A stretch of DNA of 64,000 bases from Clostridia bacterium (GCA_017395065.1 JAFPWH010000020.1:62001-126000); one strand, 5' to 3'; shown: positions 36,701 to 44,751, counted from the stretch's first letter. The notes: generated from the letters alone by a model not told the origin. Translations and numbers: made by a program.

Positions 36701-38139
36701 ACGGGCTGTCCGCGCAGCATGGCGTTGGTGATGTGCGTAAGCTCCGTGACCTTTTCGGGCAGGGGCATCTGCGGGTCGATGAGCTGCGAATAGCGGCCCA
36801 CTTCCCTTCCGCCCTCGATGCGCACGGCGCCGATCTCGGTGATGTTGTCGGTGCGGGTGTTGAGCCCCGTGGTCTCCACGTCCAGCACGACGAAGGCGGC
36901 GTTGTCCAGCCTTCTGCCGTCTGGGCTCGTCACGATCTCGGGGCTGTCCTCGATCAGGTATGCTTCGCAGCCGGGGATCAGCTTGATGCCGGCCTTTTTC
37001 GCCGCGCCGAAGGCCTCCGGAAACGCCTGCACCACGCCGTGATCGGTCACAGCGATGGCCTTGTGGCCCCATTTGGCGGCCTGGTTGATCAATTGCGTCG
37101 GCGTGGCCACGGCGTCCATCGCACTCATCGTCGTGTGCAGGTGAAGCTCCACGCGCTTGTCCTTTGCCCTGTCCTTGCGCTCGGGCTTCGCCGCGGGCAG
37201 CATGTTTGCCACGATGATCTGAAAGCGGCGGTCGTATTCGTCGTAGCGGTATTCGCCCTGCAGCTTCACCCACGCGCCGACCTCCAGATGCTTTTTGAGG
37301 TTTTCCAGCATCTCGGCGTAGGGCAGCGCGTTTTTGCCGCGCCGCGGGCGCACGAAGGCCTTGCAGCTCAGGGTCGATGTGTAGTCGGTCACGTTGAGGC
37401 TTAAGATCTTGCTGTCTTCCTTCTTCGTGTCGCGCAGCTCGAAGGACACGATCTCGCCCAGCACCGTCACCTTGCCCGCGTCCTCGGTGATGTCGCGCAT
37501 TGCGACGGCCTCCCCGGTAAAGGGGATGCCCAAAATCGCTTCGGAGGACACCTTGGCGCTCATTTCCGCTTCGGACGCGTTTTCGATGAGCTCCTTTCGC
37601 ATCAGTGCCTCTTCCTCGCGGCGCTTTTGGTTGATGCGCTCGATCAGCGCTTCCTCGTCGCCCTTTTGCCTGATCTTTACGGCCACGCGCAGGGAAAACA
37701 TTTCCTGCATCAGGCGGCGGATCATCTCGTCGGCCTTTCTGAGCTTTAAAAACTCCATGCCCTCGCGGGTGGCGGTGTTGATCGTGAGCACGTCGTTTTC
37801 AAGCGTCCAGGCCCCGTTCTCCCACAAAAGGAACGACATGCAGCCCGGGCTTTCCCTGAGCACCCGGTCGATGACCGCCTTCTTTACGGCGTTTATGTCG
37901 CTTTGCGCCGTCTCCCTGAGCGCAGGGTAATTGAACTCCACGGACACGTTCTGCCCTTCGAAGCCCCGGCTCATCGAAGTGAGCACGAGCTCCTTTTCGC
38001 GGTCGGTGAGCAGCCTTTGGGCGTTGAAGGTGATCGAAAGGTCGCCCGTCGAGCGGCTCAGCTTCACGCCGCCAAGACTGATAAGGGCGAGAAGCTTTTT
38101 GCTTTCGCCCTGCATCAGTTGTGTCCACATTTCGCTCAC
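33796..38139 (-). CDS. polC: DNA polymerase III PolC-type alpha subunit
   Basis: 1447 residues, the usual PolC length. In order: N-terminal domain, OB fold (about 235-310), PHP domain (HLHTTMSAMD and ending at about 420), a DnaQ-like 3'-5' exonuclease (VVLDVETTGLNTRTDNITEIGAV, with HRAVHDAAATAQVL as Exo III), then the palm and fingers with VGSRGSVGSSFVAKL and PDIDLNFSGVYQ (catalytic Asp pair), a zinc finger CPKC...CPVC, and the helix-hairpin-helix end SCLPGLGLSAAMNLAEVR. The GTG start overlaps the ispG stop by 4 nt, with GGAGG 6 nt upstream; the ATG nine bases later is poorly placed. It makes the replicative copy of DNA in low-GC-type Firmicutes; finding it here places the organism in that phylum. 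Confidence 0.98.
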   Translation of the reverse strand: MSEMWTQLMQGESKKLLALISLGGVKLSRSTGDLSITFNAQRLLTDREKELVLTSMSRGFEGQNVSVEFNYPALRETAQSDINAVKKAVIDRVLRESPGCMSFLLWENGAWTLENDVLTINTATREGMEFLKLRKADEMIRRLMQEMFSLRVAVKIRQKGDEEALIERINQKRREEEALMRKELIENASEAEMSAKVSSEAILGIPFTGEAVAMRDITEDAGKVTVLGEIVSFELRDTKKEDSKILSLNVTDYTSTLSCKAFVRPRRGKNALPYAEMLENLKKHLEVGAWVKLQGEYRYDEYDRRFQIIVANMLPAAKPERKDRAKDKRVELHLHTTMSAMDAVATPTQLINQAAKWGHKAIAVTDHGVVQAFPEAFGAAKKAGIKLIPGCEAYLIEDSPEIVTSPDGRRLDNAAFVVLDVETTGLNTRTDNITEIGAVRIEGGREVGRYSQLIDPQMPLPEKVTELTHITNAMLRGQPVIGDVIEEFDRFCKGAVIVAHNAAFDTAFFRRAYEENGLKYDYPILDTLALCRNYYRSMKTHKLGQICKELGVDLQNAHRAVHDAAATAQVLLITLEKLRKEKKVDTLDELNCCFETDVGGDSRHIVLLATSREGMTNLNRMISDSHLKYFHRTPRMPRALIQKYRKDILVGSACESGELYRAFLAGKSDKELERIADFYDYLEIQPLGNNDFLVRQGFVSDTEALKDINRRILALGRKLNKPVVATGDVHFLEPRDSIYRAIIMAAKGFEDADQQAPLYFRTTDDMLREFDYLGKDDARYVVIDAPNEIADRVEHIKDLFMKAPDGGETFQPFWEDAEDNLRQLCASNAERIFGSPLPEIVEARIKKELSSICGYGFSTLYMIAVKLVKKSLGDGYIVGSRGSVGSSFVAKLAGITEVDALPPYYVCPKCKHSEFDVPKEYTCGLDLPAKNCPVCGEMMARDGFNIPFEVFLGFKGDKVPDIDLNFSGVYQPVAHQYVKELFGEENVFRAGTMSTVAEKTAYGYVLKYAEERGLTLPQPEKERLAKGITGVKRTTGQHPAGMVVLPKGYDINQFTAVQHPADDAESGTVTTHFDFTSMHDVLVKLDILGHDDPTMLRNLQDMTGIKPQDVPLHDPAVFSKIISLFSGPEALGVKSDELGVSTGTLGIPEFGTQFVRGMLMETKPSSMEELIRISGLSHGTAVWLGNIQDLLRSGTTDLKHAICTRDDIMNQLMGYGVAPKMSFDIMEMVRKGRAAVAKGNDLKPEMLEAMQQANVPDWFIGACRKIEYMFPKAHAVAYVTMALRIAYFKIFYPVAYYACYLHRNAESFDGSTMICGAEALRGLMKQIDAMEKNEKERNQDKYSLMESLLEMNLRGISLLGVDLYRSDPEKFLVADDKHILPPLSCLPGLGLSAAMNLAEVREKGRFVSREDMIRRKIGKAVVETLANAGCLGDIPSTSQMSLFELGM

Positions 38140-39185
38140 GGCGCGCCTCCGAGCTTTTGTTTTACGGCGTTTATCAGTATTTCGGCAAGGTCGCCCTTCA
38201 CGCTCACGGGCTTTTGGCCCTTTACGAACAGCATGCCGCCGCTCTTTCCGCCGGCGATGCCGATATCCGCCTCGCGGGCCTCGCCCGGCCCGTTCACGAC
38301 GCAGCCCATGACCGCGACGGTGAGGGGCGTTTTGATGTTCAGCGTTTCTTTCCTTACGCGCTCTGCGATCTCCCCGACGGGGATGCAGGTGCGCCCGCAG
38401 GTCGGGCAGGAGATGATGTTGAGCCCTTCCTTTCTTAAACCCACGGCCTTCAGTATGTCCTTTGCGGCGTAGACCTCGTTTACCGGGTCGCCGGTCAGGG
38501 ACACGCGCACGGTGTCGCCGATGCCGCGAAGCAGCAGCGCGCCGATGCCGATCGCGCTTTTTATGTTGCCCATGCCGGGCGTGCCCGCTTCGGTCACGCC
38601 GATGTGCAGGGGATAATCGGTCCTTTCGCTTGCGAGGATGCCCGCGCGCACGGTGTCCGGCACGTTCGTGCACTTCATCGAAAGCACGATGTCGTAAAAG
38701 CCGCAGTCCTCCAAAAGCCGCGCATGGCCAAGCGCGCTCTCGACCAGCGCCTCGGGCGTGGGAGAGCCGTATTTTTCAAGCAGCTCTTTTTCGAGCGAGC
38801 CGCCGTTTACGCCGATGCGCACGGGCACGCGGTGCATTTTCAGGCAGTCCGCAAGCACCCTTACGTTCTTTTCTCCGCCGATGTTGCCGGGGTTGATGCG
38901 CAGCTTGTGTATGCCGTTTTCGAGCGCTTTGATCGCGAGCCGGTGGTCGAAATGGATGTCCGCCACCAGCGGGACGGGGCTTTTGTCCACGAGCGTCCTG
39001 ACCGCTTCGGCGCAGGCCTCGTTGTACACGCTGACCCTTACGATGTCGCAGCCCGCTTCGGCAAGCGCGCTTATCTGCTTTAAGGTGCTCTCTGCGTCGG
39101 CGGTGTCGGTGTTGGTCATCGACTGGATGCTCACGGGCGCGCCGCCGCCGATCGGCACGTTCCCGACCCATACCCTCCTGGTCAC
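38136..39185 (-). CDS. ispG: 4-hydroxy-3-methylbut-2-enyl diphosphate synthase (flavodoxin/ferredoxin type)
   Basis: 349 residues. It reduces ME-cPP to HMBPP in the MEP isoprenoid pathway using a 4Fe-4S cluster. The cluster ligands are seen in ISCPTCGRTCIP (near residue 265) and VAVMGCVVNGPGE (near residue 300), and VSIQSMTNTDTADAESTL near residue 15 is the N-terminal signature. The GTG start overlaps the PHP phosphatase stop by 4 nt, with GGGAGGG 11 nt upstream; the longer reading frame upstream is only a shadow of the PHP gene. Together with dxr and uppS it forms an isoprenoid block. Confidence 0.97.
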   Translation of the reverse strand: MTRRVWVGNVPIGGGAPVSIQSMTNTDTADAESTLKQISALAEAGCDIVRVSVYNEACAEAVRTLVDKSPVPLVADIHFDHRLAIKALENGIHKLRINPGNIGGEKNVRVLADCLKMHRVPVRIGVNGGSLEKELLEKYGSPTPEALVESALGHARLLEDCGFYDIVLSMKCTNVPDTVRAGILASERTDYPLHIGVTEAGTPGMGNIKSAIGIGALLLRGIGDTVRVSLTGDPVNEVYAAKDILKAVGLRKEGLNIISCPTCGRTCIPVGEIAERVRKETLNIKTPLTVAVMGCVVNGPGEAREADIGIAGGKSGGMLFVKGQKPVSVKGDLAEILINAVKQKLGGAP

Positions 39186-39967
39186 TTGGGGCTGTGCCCT
39201 CCCTTCAATATGCTGCAGGCCGCCGTCCATTTGAGGCGGTATTTGCGCGCCATTTCCATGGCGAGGCCGAAGGACGCGCCGTCCCATACGTCCTTTGCGG
39301 CGTGCGCGTCCGAGCCGCAAACGACGGTGTTGCCCACCTGCCCCGCGATCTCCCAGAATTTCATGTTGGGATAGTGGCGGTGCGTCCTGATTCCCAGCAG
39401 GTTGATCTCAAGCGGCACGGAATACTTTTTGGCGTTTTCGCAAAGGCGGGTGATCTCCTTTTCGTACAGCGCCGGGCTGCCCTCGTAGTGGATCACGTCC
39501 GGGTGCGCCACGCAGCAGAACTTGCCGGTGGACATCGCCTCGCTGACCTGATCGACGTACTGGATCAGGTACTTGTCCTCGGTGAAGGCATTGAACGAGT
39601 CCCTGCCTTCCATTTCGTTGTAGAGGAAGTGCTGCCCCAAAAGCAGGTATTCGCAGGGATAATCGTCTATGAGCTTCAGAAACTCGCCGAAGAATTTGGG
39701 GTAGTATTCCGCCTCGAAGCCCGCGAAGATCTGTATTTTTCCCTTGTACTCCTCCTTGAGGGCGCCGATCGTTTCGAAGTAGCCCTTGATCTGGTCCGGC
39801 TTCATGCGGAAGCCCGAATAGTAGCCGTTTTCGAACACGTAGGGCGCGTGGTCCGAAAAGCCCAGCATCGTCATGTCGTGCGCGACGGCGTTTTCGACGT
39901 ATTCGCGCTCGGTGCCGGTGGCGTGATTGCAGCGCCAGGTGTGGTTGTGAAAGGATTGTGTGAACAT
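39182..39967 (-). CDS. PHP-domain histidinol-phosphatase (HisJ/HisK-like)
   Basis: 261 residues of the PHP hydrolase family. Metal ligands are seen in FHNHTWRCNH (residues 7-15), GFSDHAPYV, FAGFEAEYYP, QHFLYNE, VAHPDVIHYEG and GSDAHAAKDV. The family includes histidinol-phosphate phosphatases that end histidine synthesis, but no other his genes are near, so the substrate could be another phosphate ester. It is embedded between rseP and ispG, which is an unusual place. Confidence 0.8.
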   Translation of the reverse strand: MFTQSFHNHTWRCNHATGTEREYVENAVAHDMTMLGFSDHAPYVFENGYYSGFRMKPDQIKGYFETIGALKEEYKGKIQIFAGFEAEYYPKFFGEFLKLIDDYPCEYLLLGQHFLYNEMEGRDSFNAFTEDKYLIQYVDQVSEAMSTGKFCCVAHPDVIHYEGSPALYEKEITRLCENAKKYSVPLEINLLGIRTHRHYPNMKFWEIAGQVGNTVVCGSDAHAAKDVWDGASFGLAMEMARKYRLKWTAACSILKGGHSPK

Positions 39968-39998
39968 GGGCTTTACCTATCTGACTCCTATCTGAATC

Positions 39999-41153
39999 CT
40001 ATTTAAACAGGTTTTTAATGTCGGAGAACGTCACCACGGCCATGAGCCCCAACAACAGCACCAGCCCCGCGAGGTTGAGATAGCCCTCCGCGCGGCGGTT
40101 CAGGTGCTTGCCGGTCACGATCTCCGCGAGCAAAAGCACCAGCCGTCCGCCGTCCAGCGCGGGCAGGGGCAAAAGGTTCATGATGCCGAGGCTCAGCGAG
40201 ATCATCTGCAGATACAGGAAAACGTACATAAGGCCGCTTCCGAAGCGCTCGGAGAAGCTGTCCTCGAGCGTGCCGGAAATGCTTGAGACGATGCCAACGG
40301 GCCCGCTGACCGCGCCCTCGGGCACCTTCTGGCCGGAGAAGAGCTTTTTGAGCAGCCCGACCAGCGATTCGTAGGTGTCCACGGCCACGTTCTTCATCAG
40401 AACGACGCTTTCGCCCATGGCCTCGAACACGTTGCAGTCGTACTGGGCGTAATAGCCCCGCTGGCTGATCTCGACGCCCAGCATCGGCCTGCCATCCTCT
40501 TCCGTGACGACGGGCGTCGCGGTCAGGGTGAGCTGCTTCGTTTCGCCGTCTTCCGTGCGCTCGATCACCAGCGTCACGCTCTGCCCCTCCGGCACGTTTT
40601 TGACGTGCTCGGTGAAGGCAGAAAGCTCTGCGTTTTCCATGCTCACGCCGTCGGCGGAGAGGATCACGTCCTCCGGCAAAAGCCCCGCGGCCTCGGCGGG
40701 CATGCCCTGACTGACCTTGCGTATGACGATGTCGGTTTTGCCGCTCACCTCGTAGGGGTTGGGGATCAGGCTGAAGCCGATCAGCACCGCGCCGATCACG
40801 AAGGCGACCAGCAGGTTCATCATGGGCCCCGCCAGCACGGTCAGAAACCGTTTCCACGCGGGCGCGTTGTTCATCGCGCTGGGGTCGGAATTGTTTTCGT
40901 CCTCACCCACGAAGGCGCAAAAGCCGCCCAGGGGCAGAAGGCGCAGCGAATACGTCGTCGTTTCCTGTTTGATCTCGCCGTTTACTTTTATGTTGTGCGT
41001 GCCTTTTCTGCTGAAGAGTTTCGGGCCCATGCCGATGGCGAACTCCTGTATGCCGATGTTCATGAGCCGTCCCACCAGGTAATGCCCGAGCTCGTGCAGA
41101 AAGATCAGCACGCCCAGCATCGCGATGGCTATGAGTATGTATACGATCGTCAT
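39999..41153 (-). CDS. rseP: Site-2 membrane metalloprotease RseP
   Basis: 384 residues. The zinc site HELGH lies in the first membrane helix (LIFLHELGHYLVGRL, near residue 21), a PDZ domain spans about 175-265 (QGMPAEAAGLLPEDVILSADG), and the second catalytic block is NLLPLPALDGGRL near residue 330. It cuts membrane-embedded proteins such as anti-sigma factors and signal peptides. The start directly follows the dxr stop codon, with GGAGG 5 nt before the ATG. Confidence 0.96.
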   Translation of the reverse strand: MTIVYILIAIAMLGVLIFLHELGHYLVGRLMNIGIQEFAIGMGPKLFSRKGTHNIKVNGEIKQETTTYSLRLLPLGGFCAFVGEDENNSDPSAMNNAPAWKRFLTVLAGPMMNLLVAFVIGAVLIGFSLIPNPYEVSGKTDIVIRKVSQGMPAEAAGLLPEDVILSADGVSMENAELSAFTEHVKNVPEGQSVTLVIERTEDGETKQLTLTATPVVTEEDGRPMLGVEISQRGYYAQYDCNVFEAMGESVVLMKNVAVDTYESLVGLLKKLFSGQKVPEGAVSGPVGIVSSISGTLEDSFSERFGSGLMYVFLYLQMISLSLGIMNLLPLPALDGGRLVLLLAEIVTGKHLNRRAEGYLNLAGLVLLLGLMAVVTFSDIKNLFK

Positions 41154-42305
41154 TTATGCCTCCGGGCCGAGCCTTTCGAGCGCTTTGCGCGCGCATTTTC
41201 GCGCAAGGGCGTCGGCCGTATAGATGTCTTCTTCACTGTTTACGGGATGGACTGCGCACTCGTTCAGCGCCGCGTACACCGCTTTTGCGATGTTTCCGAA
41301 GCGGGTCTTTCCGCTAAGGAACCAAAGGACCGCCTCTTCGTTTGCGCCGTTTAAGATGACGGGCGCGCTGCCGCCGGTCTTCAGCGCCTGCCGCGCGTAG
41401 CCGAGGCAGGGAAAGCGCTCCCCGTCCGGCGCTTCGAAGGTGAGCGCGTCTAATCTTGCAAAATCCAGCCTTTCGCCGCCGTAGTCGATGCGCCCCGGGT
41501 GCGCCATCGCGTAGCCGATCGGGCCGCGCATGTCGGGCTTGCCCAATTGCGCCAGCACCGCGCCGTCCCGAAACTCCACCATCGAGTGGATCACGCTCTG
41601 GGGATGGATGACGACGTCGATCTTTTCGGGCGGCATGTCGAACAGGTAGCTTGCCTCGATGACCTCGAGCCCCTTGTTCATGAGGCTTGCGCAGTCGACG
41701 GTGATCTTGCTGCCCATGCGCCAGGTGGGGTGGCTGAGCACCTCGCCGACGCTCGCGTTTTCGATCCTTTCCCTGTCCCAGGTGCGCAGCGCGCCGCCCG
41801 AGCAGGTCAGTATGATGCGCCTCGGCGCGTTTTCGCCCGCGGCCTTCAGGCATTGAAAGATCGCGCTGTGCTCGCTGTCCACGGGCAAAAGCTCGACCTT
41901 CTTTTCCTTCGCCTTCCGCATGACGAGGCTCCCGCCCGTAACCAGCGCTTCCTTGTTGGCCAGCAGCACGCGCTTGCACACGTCCAGGCTGCTCAAAACC
42001 GTTCCGAGCCCCGCGATGCCCACCACGGCGCACAGCGCGTCGTCGGGGCGGGCGAACAAAACCGCCTCCCGCGCGGAATTTTCGCCGAAAAACCAGCGGA
42101 TGTGCTTAAGGTCCTCCGGGATTTCGGCCGGCTTTACCAGCGCGCAGACTTCCGGCGAAAACTTTCGCGCCAGCTTGAACAAGCCCTCGCTGTTGCTCAT
42201 GGCGGCAAGGCAGACGGCCCTGAAATCGTTTGGATATTTTTCAACGATGTCCAGCGCCTGGGTCCCTATGGAACCGGTGGCGCCGAGTACGGCTATGGTT
42301 CTCAC
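41154..42305 (-). CDS. dxr: 1-deoxy-D-xylulose-5-phosphate reductoisomerase
   Basis: 383 residues. NADPH site VLGATGSIGTQALDIV (near residue 7), LANKEALVTGGSLVM, the metal and substrate block PVDSEHSAIFQCL, the flexible-loop region HPTWRMGSKITVDCASLMNKGLEVIEA, and NGANEEAV near residue 330. It makes MEP from DXP in the isoprenoid pathway. The GTG start overlaps the uppS stop by 4 nt. In most Firmicutes cdsA lies between uppS and dxr; here it does not. Confidence 0.97.
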   Translation of the reverse strand: MRTIAVLGATGSIGTQALDIVEKYPNDFRAVCLAAMSNSEGLFKLARKFSPEVCALVKPAEIPEDLKHIRWFFGENSAREAVLFARPDDALCAVVGIAGLGTVLSSLDVCKRVLLANKEALVTGGSLVMRKAKEKKVELLPVDSEHSAIFQCLKAAGENAPRRIILTCSGGALRTWDRERIENASVGEVLSHPTWRMGSKITVDCASLMNKGLEVIEASYLFDMPPEKIDVVIHPQSVIHSMVEFRDGAVLAQLGKPDMRGPIGYAMAHPGRIDYGGERLDFARLDALTFEAPDGERFPCLGYARQALKTGGSAPVILNGANEEAVLWFLSGKTRFGNIAKAVYAALNECAVHPVNSEEDIYTADALARKCARKALERLGPEA

Positions 42306-43081
42306 TTTTCCTTTACCCTGCCGAAGCGCCTGTCGCGCCCGGCGTAAATGTTCAGGTCCTCGAACAGCTTCTGCTTCGTGTAATCCGGCCAGAAGACGTC
42401 CTCGAAGATCAGCTCCGCGTACCAGCACTGCCACAGAAGGAAATTGCTGATCCTTTCGTCCCCGCCCGTTCTGATCAGCAAATCGACGTCGGCCTGCCCG
42501 TGCGTGTAGGTGCATTCGTCGAATAGCTCCGCGTTGACGTCGCCGGGTTTTATCTCGCCGCGGACGCACTTTTCGCAAAGCAGCCCCGCGGCGCGCACGA
42601 TCTCCGCCCGGCCGCCGTAGTTGAGCGCGATGTTGAGCTTAAGGCCGGTGTTCAGGCGCGTCCTTTCCATCGCCTGGATCAGCGCCTGCTTCTGTTCGTC
42701 CGGGAAGGCGTCCAGTTCGCCCAGGATCGTGATGCGCACGTTCTTTTCGATCAATTCGTCGATCTCGCTCAAAAAGTAGCGGCTGATCAGCTTCATCAGC
42801 GCCTGCACTTCTTCGGTCGGCCTGTTCCAGTTCTCCGTGGAAAAGGCGTAGATGCTCATGCTCTCGATGCCGATGTCGCTGACGGTGCGGATCAGCTCCC
42901 TGAGCGCCTCGGTGCCGGCGGCGTGGCCGGCGCTTCGGGGCAGGCCGCGCTTTTTGGCCCAGCGGCCGTTGCCGTCCATGATGAAGGCGATGTGGCGGGG
43001 CAGCTTTTCCTTCGGGGGACAGTCAAACGTCTGCGCCGTCTTTTTTCTGAACAGTCTGGCTATGATTTGTTCCGGTCTCAT
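42302..43081 (-). CDS. uppS: Isoprenyl (undecaprenyl) diphosphate synthase
   Basis: 259 residues. The cis-prenyltransferase signatures are HIAFIMDGNGRWAKKRGLPRSAGHAAG (catalytic Asp near residue 36) and, at the end, DLLIRTGGDERISNFLLWQCWYAELIF. It builds the C55 lipid carrier for cell-wall sugars. The start has GAGAGG 7 nt upstream, and the first 59 nt lie inside the small PASTA-like ORF. It is followed by dxr with a 4-nt overlap. Confidence 0.97.
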   Translation of the reverse strand: MRPEQIIARLFRKKTAQTFDCPPKEKLPRHIAFIMDGNGRWAKKRGLPRSAGHAAGTEALRELIRTVSDIGIESMSIYAFSTENWNRPTEEVQALMKLISRYFLSEIDELIEKNVRITILGELDAFPDEQKQALIQAMERTRLNTGLKLNIALNYGGRAEIVRAAGLLCEKCVRGEIKPGDVNAELFDECTYTHGQADVDLLIRTGGDERISNFLLWQCWYAELIFEDVFWPDYTKQKLFEDLNIYAGRDRRFGRVKEK

Positions 43082-43283
43082 GCGTGTCCTCTCCGGCCTC
43101 TTCGTCGTTGAACAGGCAGACGGTCAGGCGCCTTCCGCCGTCCTCGGCCTTTACCACACGTAAAGTGCCGCGGGCGTTTTTGTCCCGCGGCGCGGTATAG
43201 CGCGTAACCACAATGGCGTCGTTTTGCGTGTCTGCAAGGCGCTTAAGCGCGCTTTGCAGGGGCAGACCCAAAAGGTTCGTCAT
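43023..43283 (-). CDS. Small PASTA-like ORF between frr and uppS
   Basis: 86 residues in a different frame from both neighbours. The start overlaps the frr stop by 4 nt (ATGA), and its end runs 59 nt into uppS. The N-terminal part, LLGLPLQSALKRLADTQNDAIVVTRYTAPRD, resembles a PASTA-type unit (LGL..A...L...G....V), and the central RGTLRVVKAEDGGRRLTVCLF has clear coding character. The C-terminal tail over uppS is polar. No signal or membrane segment is seen. It could be a small regulator of the ribosome-recycling and lipid-carrier genes; the function is unknown. Confidence 0.55.
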   Translation of the reverse strand: MTNLLGLPLQSALKRLADTQNDAIVVTRYTAPRDKNARGTLRVVKAEDGGRRLTVCLFNDEEAGEDTHETGTNHSQTVQKKDGADV

Positions 43284-43837
43284 ATCGACATGATCTCTTT
43301 TTCCTTTTCGGCGGCCGCGTCGTCGAGCTTTTTGATGTACTCGTCCACGATCTTCTGCAGCTTGGTTTCGGCGGTCTTCTGGTCGTCCTCGGTGATCTCG
43401 CTGTCCTTCTTCATCTTTTTGAAGGCTTCCATCGCGTCGCGGCGGATGTTGCGCACGGCGACCTTGCTCTCCTCGGCGCCCTTCTTGACCTGCTTGCACA
43501 GTTCCTTTCTGCGCTCCTCGTTGAGCTCGGGAATGATCAGGCGGATGACCCTGCCGTCGTTGGAGGGGTTGATGCCAAGATCGCTCTTCTGGATCTCCTT
43601 TTCGATGGGGGTGATCATCTTGGCCTCCCACGGCGCGATGATCAGCATGCGCGGCTCGGGAGAGGAGATGTTGGCTACGCCGCTAAGGGGCGTGGGCGTT
43701 CCGTAGTAGTCCACGGTGATCTTGTCCAGTATCTGGGGGTTGGCGCGGCCAGCCCGCAGGGTGGAAAAATCCTTTTTGAGGGCCACGAGGGTTTTTTCCA
43801 TTTTGGTTTTGGCTTCGTCGATTTTATCCTGATACAT
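43280..43837 (-). CDS. frr: Ribosome recycling factor
   Basis: 185 residues, standard length. It begins KMEKTLVALKKDFSTLRAGRANPQILDKITVDYYG, includes ANISSPEPRMLIIAPWE and ends in the basic coiled coil that splits ribosomes with EF-G after termination. It is the first gene of an eight-gene housekeeping operon, with a consensus promoter at 43873-43901. In most Firmicutes pyrH precedes frr; here it does not. Confidence 0.98.
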   Translation of the reverse strand: MYQDKIDEAKTKMEKTLVALKKDFSTLRAGRANPQILDKITVDYYGTPTPLSGVANISSPEPRMLIIAPWEAKMITPIEKEIQKSDLGINPSNDGRVIRLIIPELNEERRKELCKQVKKGAEESKVAVRNIRRDAMEAFKKMKKDSEITEDDQKTAETKLQKIVDEYIKKLDDAAAEKEKEIMSI

Positions 43838-43872
43838 CGTAATGCCTCCCGTTCAAGAATGGATTTGTGCTT

Positions 43873-43901
43873 ATTTTACAAAATTAACGCCCGCATGTCA
43901 A
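43873..43901 (-). promoter_or_regulatory. Promoter of the frr-to-polC operon
   Basis: Minus strand TTGACA, 17 nt, TAAAAT; about 36 nt before the frr ATG. Confidence 0.8.
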
Positions 43902-43924
43902 GCAAATTATGGTCAAGTTTATGG

Positions 43925-43953
43925 TTGCAAATCGGGCTTTTTTCATGTATAAT
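43925..43953 (+). promoter_or_regulatory. Promoter of the truncated CapD-like gene
   Basis: TTGCAA, 17 nt, TATAAT on the plus strand; start codon at 43984. Confidence 0.7.
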
Positions 43954-43983
43954 ATTGGCGACAGAATGAAAGGAAAGCCGCCC

Positions 43984-44751
43984 ATGCGTAAGAAAAGCTC
44001 CGTTTTCAGGCTCGGCATCGTGCTGGGCGACGCGCTGATCCTCGTTTTTTGCGTCTTCGGCGCGTTTTTTACCAAATACGCCCCCGAAATCGAGCGGCAG
44101 GACCTGAGCGTCGTGCTCATCTGGCTGCCCGCGCTGGTGTGCATCTATCTGGCGGTCAACGCGGTGTTCGGCATGTACAGGGTGCTTTGGAAGTACGCCG
44201 ATTCGTTCCAGCTGATCAAGCAGGCGATGGCCGCGGTGGTCAGCTTCGGCGTGACCTTCATCATAAACTTCGTGTTCAATTTCATTAAGGGGTACAGGCC
44301 GCTGAGCAACAATTTCCTGATCACGCTTTGCATGTTCTCGATTGTGGGGCTGCTCATGTCGAGGCTCACCGTGCAGTCCTCGGCGAGGCACGCCCTGAAA
44401 AGCGAATTAAGCGGCGCTTCCTTCGGCGCCCGCCGGGTGCTGGTCGTGGGCGCAGGCGAAGCGGGCGCGCACATCGTCGAAATGTTCAACCAGTCGCGGG
44501 ACACGATGGGTTCGGTCGAGGCCATCGTGGACGACGATCCGGGCAAGCACGGCTACCGCATAAGCGGCGTGCCCGTCTGCGGCGGCGTGGAAGACATCCC
44601 CTCCCTCGTCGTCAGCGAAGACATCACCGACATCATCATCGCCCTGCCCACCGCCTCCAAACAGCGCATCCGCGAGATCACGGAGCTGAGCCTGGAGAGT
44701 GGCTGCTGCGTGCGGGTGATGGATAAGCTGAAGCATATCGAAGAGGCGTAA
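43984..44751 (+). CDS. Short CapD/FlaA1-type polysaccharide protein (N-terminal half only)
   Basis: 255 residues. The first roughly 130 residues hold four hydrophobic helices (LGIVLGDALILVFCVFGAFF, LIWLPALVCIYLAVNAVFGMY, MAAVVSFGVTFIINFVF, NFLITLCMFSIVGLLMSRL) as in membrane-bound UDP-sugar 4,6-dehydratases, and residues about 145-250 match their first Rossmann-like domain (RRVLVVGAGEAGAHIVEMF). The C-terminal short-chain dehydrogenase half of about 300 residues is missing, and the ORF stops cleanly. AAAGGA lies about 9 nt before the ATG. It could be a truncated remnant or a standing regulatory relative; with no catalytic site it is unlikely to be an enzyme. Confidence 0.75.
   Translation: MRKKSSVFRLGIVLGDALILVFCVFGAFFTKYAPEIERQDLSVVLIWLPALVCIYLAVNAVFGMYRVLWKYADSFQLIKQAMAAVVSFGVTFIINFVFNFIKGYRPLSNNFLITLCMFSIVGLLMSRLTVQSSARHALKSELSGASFGARRVLVVGAGEAGAHIVEMFNQSRDTMGSVEAIVDDDPGKHGYRISGVPVCGGVEDIPSLVVSEDITDIIIALPTASKQRIREITELSLESGCCVRVMDKLKHIEEA

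Noticed and set aside
34801-37404. Long open frame (867 codons) on the plus strand opposite polC
   Set aside because: It is the complementary frame of a GC-rich gene; composition is rich in Arg, Val, His and Ala with no domain sense, while polC on the minus strand has complete domains.
38140-38673. Extended start for polC reaching into ispG
   Set aside because: The added residues are a shadow of ispG; GTG at 38139 with GGAGG 6 nt upstream gives the normal PolC length.
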